Shown in pieces: positions 7,182 to 16,475 of a stretch of 64,000 bases of DNA (position 1 is its first letter; every line of letters starts with the position of its first letter). Both the position numbers and the translations under genes were made by a program. The DNA lies in assembly GCF_019443125.1 (NCBI RefSeq), contig NZ_JAHYXK010000002.1:434001-498000 (forward strand), given 5' to 3'. Source of the stretch: Pontibacter aydingkolensis. Lineage in GTDB: Bacteria > Bacteroidota > Bacteroidia > Cytophagales > Hymenobacteraceae. The notes beneath the pieces are model-generated. The model had not been told where the DNA came from. It saw only the letters and a list, made by a program, of their open reading frames with translations, and did no database searches.

Positions 7182-8009
7182 CTATCTTATTGTAAACCTA
7201 ACTGGCAGCGTGTATAGCACATCTATCTTTTCTCCTTCAAAAGTACCTGGTTTCCAGCCAGACATTTTACTTACTACACGCAGGGCTTCGTTATCCAGGT
7301 CTCTGCTTATGCTATTGACTACCCGCAGTTTGCTTATACCACCGTGTTTGTTTACAACAAAATTTATCACCACCACACCGCTTTCTCCGTTGCGCTGGCT
7401 GGAGACAGGATAGCGAACATTTTGCGCCAGGTACTGTAACATGGCCCGTTCACCGCCCCGAAACTCAGGCATCTCACGATAAGGTACAAAGGCTACTTCA
7501 GAACCATCCTCTGCGTAACATTTGCCATACTGCTGCTCTCCCTCTTTATACCGTTCCTTCCGTTTTAGCTTCCCGGTTTTATAATATGCCTTAAACTCTC
7601 CGTCTAACTTGCCTTGTTTGTAACCAATGCTGTGCCTTAAACTGTCGTTGTCATGCCACTCCATGTCCAGGCCATGCAGCATCCCGTCCTGGTACGTCTG
7701 CACACCCTTTCTTTTACCGTTTGGGTAGTATGAGAGCAACTGCCCATGTATCTTTCGGGGATGGAATACAGAGGTATAATAGGCTCTCCTGAGTAACATT
7801 GCAGAGTCTGCGGAGGCTTTGTAAAGACTGATAGTCCCATTTAAGGCCTCATTATTTTCACGCTCTATCAGTTCTACAAACTTTGCCGCTTCTTTGCTAT
7901 CTACCTGCACCATGTCTTCGTCGTAGTACAGCACGTGTTTTACCTGTGCCATAGTTGGCAAGTATAACAGAAAGCAAAAGGCAAATAAGGGTAATTTAAG
8001 TTTGATCAT
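7182..8009 (-). CDS. TonB_C-domain protein with MORN-type repeats
   Basis: 275 residues. A signal peptide (about residues 1-21, MAQ cleavage) is followed by a repeat region with MORN_2-like units (KIHGQLLSYYPNGKRKGVQTYQDGMLHGLDMEW; KLDGEFKAYYKTGKLKRKERYKEG, about residues 86-158) and a C-terminal TonB_C domain. The latter shows the family pattern FRGGERAMLQYLAQNVRYP and GVVVINFVVNKHGGISKLRVVNSISRDLDNEALRVVSKMSGWKPG. Unlike true TonB it has no N-terminal membrane anchor and no Pro-rich linker, so it cannot obviously couple to ExbBD. It is likely a free periplasmic protein. A paralogue of the same architecture lies immediately upstream (8061-8885). Confidence 0.8.
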   Translation of the reverse strand: MIKLKLPLFAFCFLLYLPTMAQVKHVLYYDEDMVQVDSKEAAKFVELIERENNEALNGTISLYKASADSAMLLRRAYYTSVFHPRKIHGQLLSYYPNGKRKGVQTYQDGMLHGLDMEWHDNDSLRHSIGYKQGKLDGEFKAYYKTGKLKRKERYKEGEQQYGKCYAEDGSEVAFVPYREMPEFRGGERAMLQYLAQNVRYPVSSQRNGESGVVVINFVVNKHGGISKLRVVNSISRDLDNEALRVVSKMSGWKPGTFEGEKIDVLYTLPVRFTIR

Positions 8010-8060
8010 AATGTTAGGCTTGTTAAGGATGATGCTATTTCAGCACCCTGGGTTTTCTTA

Positions 8061-8885
8061 TTAATTTATTGTAAACCTGATAGGTAAAGTATAGCGCACA
8101 GGCACTGGTTCTCCTTCCAGCAATCCTGGCTTCCAGACAGGCATGGTTTTTATAACTCGTAATGCCTCTGCATCTGCGTCCGGATGTAGATTCTTTAAAA
8201 CGGTGTGCTCACCTAGGTTGCCATTGGTATCAACATCAAAAACAATTACTACAAGCCCTTGGACTTTTGCTTTGCGGGTAGCTTTGGGATATTTAATGTT
8301 ACTGGACAGGTGCCTTAACATGGCATCTTCCCCGCCTGGAAAAACCGGGAACTGATATCTCGGGAAATAGGCCTTCTCCTGGCCAGATTCATTGTATACT
8401 TTCCCGGAAACCATTTCGCCTTTATTGTAGATTTCTCTTCGCCGCACAGTGCCTGTTTCGAAGTATGCAATCAATGTGTCTTGCAATTCTCCTTTTACAT
8501 ACTTCTCGCTCAGGCATAATTTACCGCTCTCATACCAAACTTGTGAAATACCCGATAGGTCTCCGTTGCTATAGTTTTGTTGCGTTTTTAGAGTCCCACT
8601 TCGGTGCCACTCCGTGTGTGGGCCATCTAAAATTCCGGTTTTGTGCTCGCCGCCTTTAAGGTTGCTATAAGTGTGTTGACTTACTTTTGAGCTATCCGCC
8701 ATAAGGTAGCGGGTTCGGCTGCCGCTGCCATCCGGATTCTCTATAACTTCTTCAAAATACAAAGCCTCAGGTGCAGGTACAGAGCGGCTATACTTATCAA
8801 CAAAATTAATCTTACCCTGGGCCGTTGCCATGTTGTAAACAAACAATATAAGAGCTGTAAACAGGTATGCGTAAAGTGTTTTCAT
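8061..8885 (-). CDS. TonB_C-domain protein with MORN-type repeats (paralogue)
   Basis: 274 residues with the same order as 7182-8009: signal peptide (TAQ cleavage), MORN_2-like repeats (ILDGPHTEWHRSGTLKTQQN; DLSGISQVWYESGKLCLSEK, about 83-150) and TonB_C (FPGGEDAMLRHLSSNIKYP, GLVVIVFDVDTNGNLGEHTV, MPVWKPG). The two proteins are diverged but collinear, so this is a tandem duplication, with 51 bp between the genes. MORN-like repeats of this type are often paired with TonB_C in Bacteroidetes. The role is unknown; secreted or periplasmic location is inferred from the signal peptide. Confidence 0.8.
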   Translation of the reverse strand: MKTLYAYLFTALILFVYNMATAQGKINFVDKYSRSVPAPEALYFEEVIENPDGSGSRTRYLMADSSKVSQHTYSNLKGGEHKTGILDGPHTEWHRSGTLKTQQNYSNGDLSGISQVWYESGKLCLSEKYVKGELQDTLIAYFETGTVRRREIYNKGEMVSGKVYNESGQEKAYFPRYQFPVFPGGEDAMLRHLSSNIKYPKATRKAKVQGLVVIVFDVDTNGNLGEHTVLKNLHPDADAEALRVIKTMPVWKPGLLEGEPVPVRYTLPIRFTIN

Positions 8886-9029
8886 CCTCTAAAATTACAT
8901 AAGTGGCTGAAACAATCTATATCTGTACTTTATTTTCCGGCTTTACTTATTAAAAACAAGCAAAGCATAATCCATACAAGCCGGTATAGGTATAGCCAAA
9001 TCAACTGCAGCGGCGTTTAAAGTATAAGT

Positions 9030-10883
9030 ATGCGTGAACAAAGTAAAGGAACAAGAGCAGCAACCCCGGCAAGCGGCGACAAGAAAAGCTTTAGAGAACA
9101 GATGGGAGCCCTTAAAAATCTGCCCAAGTTTTTCCGGCTGATCTGGGACACAAGCAAGAGCATGACCATTGGCAATCTGCTGCTGCGTTTAGTAAAGTCG
9201 TCGTTGCCGCTGGCTATGCTGTATATAGGCAAACTGATCATAGATGAAGTAATCAGGCTGATAGCTATTACCGGTGAGCGTGACCTTAACTACCTTTGGA
9301 TACTGGTGGCAGTCGAACTGGGCCTTGCTATACTTTCAGATATCATTAACCGCGGCATTACGCTACTCGATAGCCTGCTAGGAGACCTTTTCTCTAACCG
9401 CACCTCTGTAGCTTTAATAGAACATGCCGCCACCCTGGACCTGGCGCAGTTCGAGGATGCTACTTTTTACGATAAGCTGGAGCGGGCACGGCGGCAAACG
9501 GTGTCGAGGGTGGTGCTGATGTCGCAGGTGCTGTCGCAACTGCAGGATATGGTGACGATAGGCTTTCTGGCAGTTGGATTGATCGCTTTTAACCCCTGGC
9601 TTATACTTATACTTTTAGTGGCTGTAATCCCGTCTTTCCTGGGCGAGACGCATTTTAACGAACGGTCCTACTCCCTATCCCGGTCCTGGACCCCGGAGCG
9701 CCGCGAACTGGATTACCTGCGTTACATAGGCGCCTCCGACGAAACAGCCAAAGAGATCAAAACCTTTAACCTGTCGGGTTTCCTGTCTAGCCGGTTTAAG
9801 CTGCTATCTGACCGTTATTATAATCTGAACAAAAGCATTACACTCAAGAGGGCTGTGTGGGGAAGTATACTTTCTTCGCTTGGCGCACTGGCATACTACG
9901 GCGCTTATGTATTTATACTTTTCCAGACGGTGGCCGGTGTAATAACGGTTGGTACGCTTACTTTTTTGGCCGGTTCTTTTAACAGCATGCGCGGTCTTTT
10001 GCAAGGCATTATGACGCGTTTCTCACAGATTGCGGAGAGTGCTTTATACTTGCAGGACCTGTTTGATTTTCTGGAACTGCGGCCACAGATAACACCCCCA
10101 ACCAATCCCCTAACAATTCCACGGCCTATACAACAGGGTTTTACCTTTGAGGATGTCGGTTTTAAGTACCATAACAGCGAAAGATGGGCCGTACGGCATT
10201 TATCTTTTCATTTAAGAGCTGGCGAAAAACTGGCTTTGGTAGGTGAGAATGGTGCAGGCAAAACCACACTGGTTAAACTGCTGGCAAGGCTTTACGAACC
10301 CACCGAAGGCCGTATACTTTTAGATGGAAAAGATTTACGTGAGTATGATTTAAATGATTTGCGCCACCAGGTAGGCATTATTTTCCAGGACTACGTGCGT
10401 TTCCAGATGACGGCTTCGGACAATATTGCCATTGGCCAGATCAGCAATATACAAGACCATGATCGTATCCAGAGCTCAGCTTATAAAAGCCTTGCCGACC
10501 CTGTAATACAACGCCTCCCCGACAAGTATGAGCAGGTGTTAGGCAAACGCTTTAACAAAGGTGTGGAACTATCAGGGGGCGAGTGGCAGAAAGTTGCCCT
10601 GGCCCGCGCCTACATGCGAGATGCCCAACTGCTTATACTCGACGAGCCAACCTCTGCCCTGGATGCACGCGCCGAGCATGAGGTATTTGTTCGTTTCTCT
10701 GAGCTTATAGAGGGCAAAACCGCTGTGCTTATCTCTCACCGCTTCTCTACTGTTCGTATGGCTGATAGAATCCTGTTCCTGGAGCAGGGGCAGCTAAAAG
10801 AACTGGGTTCGCATGAAGAGCTGCTGGCACAGAACGGAAAGTATGCAGAATTGTTTAAGTTGCAAGCCAGAGGATATTTGTAG
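9030..10883 (+). CDS. ABC transporter, fused membrane and ATPase domains (exporter type)
   Basis: 617 residues in the half-transporter plan: membrane domain (about residues 50-340, six helices) followed by an ATPase domain. Walker A is GENGAGKT (about 405-412), the signature is LSGGEWQ, Walker B is LLILDEPTSALD and the switch histidine is in ISHRF. The family exports lipids, peptides or drugs as a dimer; the substrate cannot be told from sequence. The LSGGEWQ form of the signature and the position of the gene alone between two minus-strand units suggest a stand-alone exporter. Confidence 0.9.
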   Translation: MREQSKGTRAATPASGDKKSFREQMGALKNLPKFFRLIWDTSKSMTIGNLLLRLVKSSLPLAMLYIGKLIIDEVIRLIAITGERDLNYLWILVAVELGLAILSDIINRGITLLDSLLGDLFSNRTSVALIEHAATLDLAQFEDATFYDKLERARRQTVSRVVLMSQVLSQLQDMVTIGFLAVGLIAFNPWLILILLVAVIPSFLGETHFNERSYSLSRSWTPERRELDYLRYIGASDETAKEIKTFNLSGFLSSRFKLLSDRYYNLNKSITLKRAVWGSILSSLGALAYYGAYVFILFQTVAGVITVGTLTFLAGSFNSMRGLLQGIMTRFSQIAESALYLQDLFDFLELRPQITPPTNPLTIPRPIQQGFTFEDVGFKYHNSERWAVRHLSFHLRAGEKLALVGENGAGKTTLVKLLARLYEPTEGRILLDGKDLREYDLNDLRHQVGIIFQDYVRFQMTASDNIAIGQISNIQDHDRIQSSAYKSLADPVIQRLPDKYEQVLGKRFNKGVELSGGEWQKVALARAYMRDAQLLILDEPTSALDARAEHEVFVRFSELIEGKTAVLISHRFSTVRMADRILFLEQGQLKELGSHEELLAQNGKYAELFKLQARGYL

Positions 10884-10895
10884 GATATAACTTTG

Positions 10896-11654
10896 CTAAT
10901 TATCTTCGTTCTTTTTACTCTTAACACTTATGTTATGAGTTACTACCAGCCGCACAATGTCTCTGTCGTAGTACTCAAATCCTGAGGCTCTCTGTTGAAA
11001 CCATTTTAAGTATCCTGCTTCAACTGTTACCTGTTGGTTTAAAGTATAATTTAGTCCACCGTAGATTCTGTTTTGGTCAAAGCTGTTGTTAGCTATTCTT
11101 TTGCCAGCATTAAACATTATCTCATCGTTTATCTTCAGTTTTAAAGGTTGTTGCTTGATGTTGGCCACCGGGAGCTCTAACCCAATGCGGTACCTGAAGC
11201 GGTAGTTTGAATTATAACCTTTGGTAAGTTCCTCGTTTACTACATTCCTGAAAAACCGTTTTTCTGCCCTGTAGCGGTGGGTAATGGTGAGTTTGTGAAT
11301 TTGCTGCCTATAGTCGAGTTGAAGATGAGGCCTCAGTTCTGGCACAACCAATGTTTCTGTGGCCTTTGGGTTTTGCGGGCTCTGCAGAAAATACGCCAAG
11401 CCTGCTGCTACACTCCAACTCGCTCCTAAAGTATATTTTAACTGGCTTCTAACTAAAAACTGGTGTTGTTTATCAGGGTTAAAGTACCTTCTCTCCTCAA
11501 TTTCAGAATTAACAGACCATCCGCTATGCCATTCTACTGTGTTGTGGTATCCAAGCCAGATTAGCTGCTGATGTGTTACCTGCTTATTTTGAGCAAGCAA
11601 AGAAGGTGCAGCTATGAGTAAGCTAACTAGCAAGCATATCACACGAGTTATCAT
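10896..11654 (-). CDS. DUF2490 family outer-membrane-like protein
   Basis: I start at ATG 11654, because MITRVICLLVSLLIAAPSLL then forms a clean signal peptide. An in-frame ATG 27 bp upstream would put charged residues in front of it. The mature protein alternates amphipathic strands with aromatic ends (WLGYHNTVEWHSGWSVNSEIEERRYF; FRYRIGLELPV; GLNYTLNQQVTVEAGYLKWFQ), as expected for a small outer-membrane beta-barrel, and matches the DUF2490 pattern. The function is unknown. It converges with the ABC exporter gene, 12 bp away. Confidence 0.8.
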   Translation of the reverse strand: MITRVICLLVSLLIAAPSLLAQNKQVTHQQLIWLGYHNTVEWHSGWSVNSEIEERRYFNPDKQHQFLVRSQLKYTLGASWSVAAGLAYFLQSPQNPKATETLVVPELRPHLQLDYRQQIHKLTITHRYRAEKRFFRNVVNEELTKGYNSNYRFRYRIGLELPVANIKQQPLKLKINDEIMFNAGKRIANNSFDQNRIYGGLNYTLNQQVTVEAGYLKWFQQRASGFEYYDRDIVRLVVTHNISVKSKKNEDN

Positions 11655-11703
11655 ACCATCTTCTAAAATACCCCTACTCATTTATCATAAATTGATGATT
11701 CCT

Positions 11704-11719
11704 TCCTCCACGTGGAACA
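11704..11719. promoter_or_regulatory. Degenerate parS-like palindrome
   Basis: TCCTCCACGTGGAACA differs at two positions from the parS variant TGTTCCACGTGGAACA. It is intergenic. A weak secondary ParB site is possible; chance is also possible. Confidence 0.25.
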
Positions 11720-11722
11720 CTT

Positions 11723-13501
11723 CTAAAATGGGAAGAAAAATGGAATGATAAGCGAGGCCAAAATCCAGAAGAGAATGTTTAACGGGGTACCAACTTTAAG
11801 GTAATCGGAAAAGCGGTAGTTGCCCGGGCCGTAGATCATAGTGTTAGTCTGATAGCCCATAGGCGTCATAAAGCTAAGGGAGGCAGCATAGGCTACAGCC
11901 ATAATAAATGGTTTAGTGCTCACTCCTAGTTCCTGTGCCGTTACAATGGCAATAGGTGCCAGTAAAGCAGCTGTTGCGTTGTTCGACATAAAGTTTGTAG
12001 ACATGAACGTGATAAAGAAGATCACAGAAAGAAGTGCATGTGGTCCATACTCTCCTACTCCATAGATCAGGTAATCGGCTAATAATTTAGCCGCGCCTGT
12101 TTTCTCCAGCGCTGCACCCATCGAGAGTACCCCAGCCAACATAAAGATCACTTTCCAATCAATGGCCTTATATACTTCATCTACCCGGATACATTTAAAA
12201 AGTATAAGCAGTACAACACCAGTAAGTGCACTAACAACAATAGAGGTTACCCCCATTGCCGCCGTAGCAACTACTAATACACTTATTATCATAACAGGTA
12301 TAATCTTGCTGTAGTTATAATGGCTATGCTCCGTCTGGGAAATAAGCAGTAAGTCTTCGTTTTGCCTGAGTTTGGAGGACTGAAACTCATTGGCAGCTAT
12401 TAGAAGCACATCGCCCGCAGATAGTTTTACATGGGTTAATTTTTCGTGCAGGATTTCGTTGCGGTGACGTATAGCCAGCACAGACGCTCCGTGGTTGTAT
12501 GTCCTGAAATCAAGTTGCTTGAGCGACTTGCCTTCCAGATATGAGTTGGGAGGCACAATAGCCTCATAAAACTTGCTGTCGTTCAAGCGCAGATCCTGGT
12601 CTTTAAATTTGCGCTCCGACTTTAGTAGTATTCCTTTTTCCTCTTTCAGCAGTTTCAGTTTATCTACATTGCAGCGCACTTTAAGTATATCGTTGGCATG
12701 CAGAATAAGAGATGGAAATACCTGTATCTTTTCTTTCTGGCGTGTTACCTGCATTACTTCTATATCCAGGTCTTTTACCATGGTTGCCTGTGCCAGCGGC
12801 ACCCCAACTGCTGCCGACTCAGGTAAAAGCACGATTTCGGTTACATAGTCGCCTAAATGAAAGGTTTCGGTCAGGTCTTTGTTTACTACCCTGCTTGGCA
12901 ACAGGTGCCTGCCAATAAAAAACATATAAACTATACCTATCAGCAAGAACCACACCCCTGCCTTTGTAAACTCAAACATCTGCAGTGGTTCCTCTCCCTG
13001 TGTTTCGGCTATACCGCTAACTAATATATTAGTAGAGGTACCGATAAGGGTGCAAACGCCACCCATTAAGGCTCCAAATGATAAGGGAATCAGAAGTTTG
13101 GCAGGACTTACCTTAATGTCGTGGCTTACCTGTATCACAACAGGCATAAGTAGTGCCACTACAGCTGTATCGTTAATAAAAGCCGAAAGACTGCCTGCAA
13201 TTAGCATTACCGAGAGCAGGCAGAGCAGATAGTTTTTACGGCCTATACGCGTTAGCCCTACACCCACACTGCTTAACGCCCCGGATTTAAAGATGGCTGA
13301 ACTGATGACGAACATCGCGGCAACCGTTAAAGTAGCAGGGTTACTGAAACCTGCTATACCTTCAGCAGGTGTTAGCGTGCCGGTTACCATAAACAGCACC
13401 ATTGTTAGAATAGCAACAGTATCAATAGATAATCGCTCAGTTACAAAAAGTATAACTGCGATCATGATAATACCCAATACTATGGCAATTTCATATGTCA
13501 T
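11723..13501 (-). CDS. SLC13-family carrier with internal TrkA_C domains
   Basis: Starts at ATG 13501 (MTYEIAIVLGIIMIAVILFV, the usual beginning of this family); an upstream in-frame ATG at 13534 would add 11 residues. Plan: membrane half one (about 1-190) with the SFINDTAVVALLMPVV motif (SNT-type, Na/carboxylate signature), two soluble TrkA_C/RCK_C domains (about 205-385), and membrane half two with FMSNNATAALLAPIAI. This is the divalent anion:sodium symporter (DASS/SLC13) class that moves sulfate or dicarboxylates. The TrkA_C pair suggests ligand-gated regulation. The substrate is not decidable. Confidence 0.88.
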   Translation of the reverse strand: MTYEIAIVLGIIMIAVILFVTERLSIDTVAILTMVLFMVTGTLTPAEGIAGFSNPATLTVAAMFVISSAIFKSGALSSVGVGLTRIGRKNYLLCLLSVMLIAGSLSAFINDTAVVALLMPVVIQVSHDIKVSPAKLLIPLSFGALMGGVCTLIGTSTNILVSGIAETQGEEPLQMFEFTKAGVWFLLIGIVYMFFIGRHLLPSRVVNKDLTETFHLGDYVTEIVLLPESAAVGVPLAQATMVKDLDIEVMQVTRQKEKIQVFPSLILHANDILKVRCNVDKLKLLKEEKGILLKSERKFKDQDLRLNDSKFYEAIVPPNSYLEGKSLKQLDFRTYNHGASVLAIRHRNEILHEKLTHVKLSAGDVLLIAANEFQSSKLRQNEDLLLISQTEHSHYNYSKIIPVMIISVLVVATAAMGVTSIVVSALTGVVLLILFKCIRVDEVYKAIDWKVIFMLAGVLSMGAALEKTGAAKLLADYLIYGVGEYGPHALLSVIFFITFMSTNFMSNNATAALLAPIAIVTAQELGVSTKPFIMAVAYAASLSFMTPMGYQTNTMIYGPGNYRFSDYLKVGTPLNILFWILASLIIPFFFPF

Positions 13502-13666
13502 AGGTGCAGTATCAGGCAATTGTAAGGGGTGCAAAAAACCTTACAGCGCTTGTATTAATATGATAAACAGCAGATTATATACTGTTATTTATATGCAGGC
13601 ATACGTTTGTTTACCAGAAAAGCTATACTTTTTTATTCAATTACACAAATCTTATTTTCCCGAAAC

Positions 13667-14086
13667 CTAGTTCAACCACTCTTCAGCTTCATGTAAAGAG
13701 CCAAAGCGTTTTAAGTTGATCTGACTGGTCTTTATCGTCTGCTCTATCTGAAAATTTGCAATTTTATCGGTAGGTTCAACATAGGCCCCGCAAGACAGGC
13801 CAGCATCAGAAATATTTTTTTGCAACTGGATATGCAGTGAATTAAGTTGTTGAGGATGTGTAACCATAGCAGACAGGTCTGCCAGTAATGTAAACCCTTT
13901 TTGCGTTATTGCCAGAGCTTTATTCAGATCTGAAAGTAAATCCGGAACTACATCTCCGTTCTTCCAGAATCCTAAAATAGTAAAGTAAATTCTGTTGGTT
14001 TCTGCATTAAACAGCAGTTCGTAACAGTCTGTTTTAGCAACAACTGTTATAGGCTTAAGGGTTGTATGTTGATTAGTCTGCGACAT
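13667..14086 (-). CDS. Small cytoplasmic protein, STAS/SpoIIAA-like by pattern
   Basis: I choose ATG 14086 (MSQTNQHTTLKPITVV); an upstream start at 14137 would add 17 unconvincing residues. The 139-residue product alternates strands and helices (YELLFNAETNRIYFTILGFW, GFTLLADLSAMV, NISDAGLSCGAYVEPTD, FGSLHEAEEWL). This resembles the SpoIIAA-like/STAS-like fold seen in small Bacteroidetes proteins. No phosphorylatable serine motif is clear. The function is unknown. Confidence 0.6.
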   Translation of the reverse strand: MSQTNQHTTLKPITVVAKTDCYELLFNAETNRIYFTILGFWKNGDVVPDLLSDLNKALAITQKGFTLLADLSAMVTHPQQLNSLHIQLQKNISDAGLSCGAYVEPTDKIANFQIEQTIKTSQINLKRFGSLHEAEEWLN

Positions 14087-14191
14087 GTGGCTTTGTACTA
14101 ATACGTGCATAAGCCAGTTATGCCTTACACTATGCAAAGTATAAATTGAACTATCAGTGATTAGTAAAGAAAGTATGGAAGTAGGATACTT

Positions 14192-14674
14192 TTAAAATTT
14201 AATTGAACTGGATAGCTTGTGAATAATGCCATTCTTTACTTCGGTGTTGGCAGCCACAATACGCGATCCGCTTACTAACGTATGGTCTTTTTTGCGGCAT
14301 ATCGTCACTTTGGTACCAGCCAGAGTTTCTATAGTGGCACCGTCCTTCAAATCATTCTCCAGATATCTACCTTTTAGTATATGCCCAGAAAGTATGGCAC
14401 GTACACGCTGCGGCGGCTCATTTTTAAGGTTGTTCAAATCAGCGTCTGAGGGTACCAGAAAAGTATAAACAGCATCGCCGGATAAAGTAGGCGCCAATCC
14501 TGACTTGGCTATAAGCTCGCCTAATACAGGTTCAGTTTCTATCAGGTATTGCAACATAGAGGTGCGCTCCTGGGGCACAAATGCAAGCTGCCGTGCCTCA
14601 ACCTGAAGCACAGCAAGGTAGAGTAAGGCTACTAAGGTAAATTTAAGAAGGGTATATCTATAAATGGCTTCCAC
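14192..14674 (-). CDS. Secreted fasciclin-domain protein
   Basis: 160 residues: a signal peptide (about 1-28) followed by one FAS1 domain covering the rest. Family hallmarks are YTFLVPSDADLNNL (the 'FAPTD' motif position), a helical stretch with VRAILSGHILKGRYLENDL (the H2 'HI' motif), TLAGTKVTICRKKDHTLVSGSRIVAANTEVKNGIIHKLSSSI. The isolated secreted FAS1 domain suggests adhesion or matrix binding at the cell surface. Adjacent genes give no further clue. Confidence 0.85.
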   Translation of the reverse strand: MEAIYRYTLLKFTLVALLYLAVLQVEARQLAFVPQERTSMLQYLIETEPVLGELIAKSGLAPTLSGDAVYTFLVPSDADLNNLKNEPPQRVRAILSGHILKGRYLENDLKDGATIETLAGTKVTICRKKDHTLVSGSRIVAANTEVKNGIIHKLSSSIKF

Positions 14675-14757
14675 GGGTACAAGTGCTTGTTATAGCACTG
14701 TATACGCAGCTAGCTTACCAATAGCCACATAACAAGGCATGTATTTACTATATAGCC

Positions 14758-15381
14758 CTAAAACATGCGCCAGCCAGCAATCTCTGAAAAGAAATTAGGC
14801 AATGCCTGCGGCACCAGGATAAGGCTAAGTACAAACCCGTAAACTGCACCGTAAAAGTGGGCATCGTGATTAATGTTATCTCCCATCTTTTTACCTGAGA
14901 AGTATGAATAGACAAGATATAGCACCCCAAGTATAAAGCCAGGTATACAAAGTATAGCGTAGAGGCAGATATCCTGTGTTGGGTAGAAAAGTATACTTGC
15001 AAAGACCACCGAGGCTACTCCACCAGAAGCACCCAGTGCACGGTAAGGCGGATCGTTGCGATGCTTGATAAATGTAGGAATATCCGAAACAATAATGCCA
15101 CCAAGATACACCAGCAAGTATAAAAGTATACCTGTAGTTGGCCCAAATATCACCTGGAATGTCTGCTCTACTGCACCACCAAAAAAGTAGAACGTGAACA
15201 TGTTAAAAAACAGGTGGGTATAATCAGCGTGCAGAAACCCGGAGGTTATAAAACGATACCACGAGTTATCGCGCTGTACAGCGTAGGGCTGAAAGATCCA
15301 TTTATGCATCAGGCTATCGTTTTGCCAGGCGTAAAGCGAGATAGCAACTGTAATAACGATAAGTATAAGGGTAACGCTCAT
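14758..15381 (-). CDS. Rhomboid-family intramembrane serine protease
   Basis: 207 residues, six membrane helices. The catalytic pair is visible: serine in GASGG (S119) and histidine in NHDAHFYGAVYG (H175). The HADYTHLFFNM motif at 51-61 is the family's helix-2 signature (H-x4-HL-x2-NM). Rhomboids cut transmembrane segments within the inner membrane; the substrate is unknown. The size is the minimal six-helix bacterial form. Confidence 0.92.
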   Translation of the reverse strand: MSVTLILIVITVAISLYAWQNDSLMHKWIFQPYAVQRDNSWYRFITSGFLHADYTHLFFNMFTFYFFGGAVEQTFQVIFGPTTGILLYLLVYLGGIIVSDIPTFIKHRNDPPYRALGASGGVASVVFASILFYPTQDICLYAILCIPGFILGVLYLVYSYFSGKKMGDNINHDAHFYGAVYGFVLSLILVPQALPNFFSEIAGWRMF

Positions 15382-15427
15382 GGGAGAATTATGAATTACA
15401 AATTAATATTTATGAATGAGGACCACA

Positions 15428-15495
15428 GATTAAAGGGATTAGATGGATTAAACAAGATTAAGAAATCCTAAAAATCAATCCTAATCCCTTTAATC
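15428..15495. repeat. Inverted-repeat element, GATTAAAGGGATTAG arms
   Basis: Two perfect 15-bp arms (15428-15442 and 15481-15495) flank a 38-bp centre rich in related GGATTAA/TTAATCC half-sites. The right arm overlaps the last two bases of the polyprenyl synthase gene. I recall near-identical 'ACCACAGATTAAAGGGATTA' sequences as dispersed elements in many bacteria. It could also act as that gene's transcription stop, though no long T tract follows. Confidence 0.6.
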
Positions 15496-16468
15496 ACCGG
15501 TCCCGTTCCATTAGCTGCAGGGCAAGGCCACGCAGGGTTGCTTTATTTTCTTCAGGCAGGGCAATGGTGTCTAAGTGGTGCAGGGCCTTCTGGAAGTATA
15601 GGTCAATGTGCTGCTCCGTTTGGTGCCGGATATTCAGTTGATCGTATACTCCGGTAATTGCCTGTACTTTTTCGGCTGCTATACTTTCGTCGGTTTTATC
15701 GCGCCAGCCAATAATGGTTTGGCGCTGCTGTTCGTTTGCCTCCTCTAGCGCCGTCAGCATCAGGAACGTTTTTTTGTCTGAAAGTATATCTCCTCCAACC
15801 TGTTTTCCAAACTTGTCTTTATCACCGTATACATCCAGCAAATCGTCGCGCAGCTGGAAAGCTATGCCTACGTTGTTACCAAATAGTCTCAGGTTTTCTG
15901 CATCTTCATCTGGTGCTCCCTGAAGTATGGCACCCAACTCCAGGCTAAAGCCTAGTAGTACGGCCGTTTTCAGCGTGATCATGTGGATATACTCCTGTAT
16001 ACTTACCTGCGTGCGGTTCTCAAAATTCATGTCCAGTTGCTGGCCTTCGCATACTTCGGCGGCGGTGCAGCTAAACATTTTGAGTACCCGCGCCAGCTTG
16101 TCCTGCTCAACGTTTAGTAACAGTTCGTAAGCACGCACCAACATCACATCGCCGCTAAGTATAGCCGTGTTGGCATTCCATTTTTCGTGCACGGTTTCCT
16201 GTCCGCGCCGCAATGGGGCCTTGTCCATAATGTCGTCGTGCATCAGTGTAAAGTTGTGGAAAACCTCTACTGCCGCTGCAGGCAAAAGTGCCTTCTCAAT
16301 ATCATTATCATACATTTTGGCCGACAGTAGCACCAGCAGCGGACGAATGCGCTTACCCCCCAGTGCCATAATGTACCGGATAGGTTCATATAGCTCTGGC
16401 GGGTTTTCGCCGTAGCGCAATGTTGATAAAGTATGATGGATCTTTTCTGAAAGGATGTTGATATCCAC
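15494..16468 (-). CDS. Trans-polyprenyl diphosphate synthase
   Basis: 324 residues. Both aspartate-rich motifs are present: DDIMD at 78-82 (HDDIMDKAPLRRG, first motif) and QLRDDLLD (second), together with GGKRIRPLLVL at 38-48. It condenses isopentenyl diphosphate units onto an allylic diphosphate. The length and the residues before the first motif (VEVFHNFTLMHDDIMD) fit the long-chain/geranylgeranyl-type group that feeds menaquinone side chains, but chain length cannot be read with certainty. It follows RNase R by only 7 bp on the same strand, so the two are cotranscribed. Confidence 0.9.
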   Translation of the reverse strand: MDINILSEKIHHTLSTLRYGENPPELYEPIRYIMALGGKRIRPLLVLLSAKMYDNDIEKALLPAAAVEVFHNFTLMHDDIMDKAPLRRGQETVHEKWNANTAILSGDVMLVRAYELLLNVEQDKLARVLKMFSCTAAEVCEGQQLDMNFENRTQVSIQEYIHMITLKTAVLLGFSLELGAILQGAPDEDAENLRLFGNNVGIAFQLRDDLLDVYGDKDKFGKQVGGDILSDKKTFLMLTALEEANEQQRQTIIGWRDKTDESIAAEKVQAITGVYDQLNIRHQTEQHIDLYFQKALHHLDTIALPEENKATLRGLALQLMERDR

Positions 16469-16475
16469 AGGGTGC

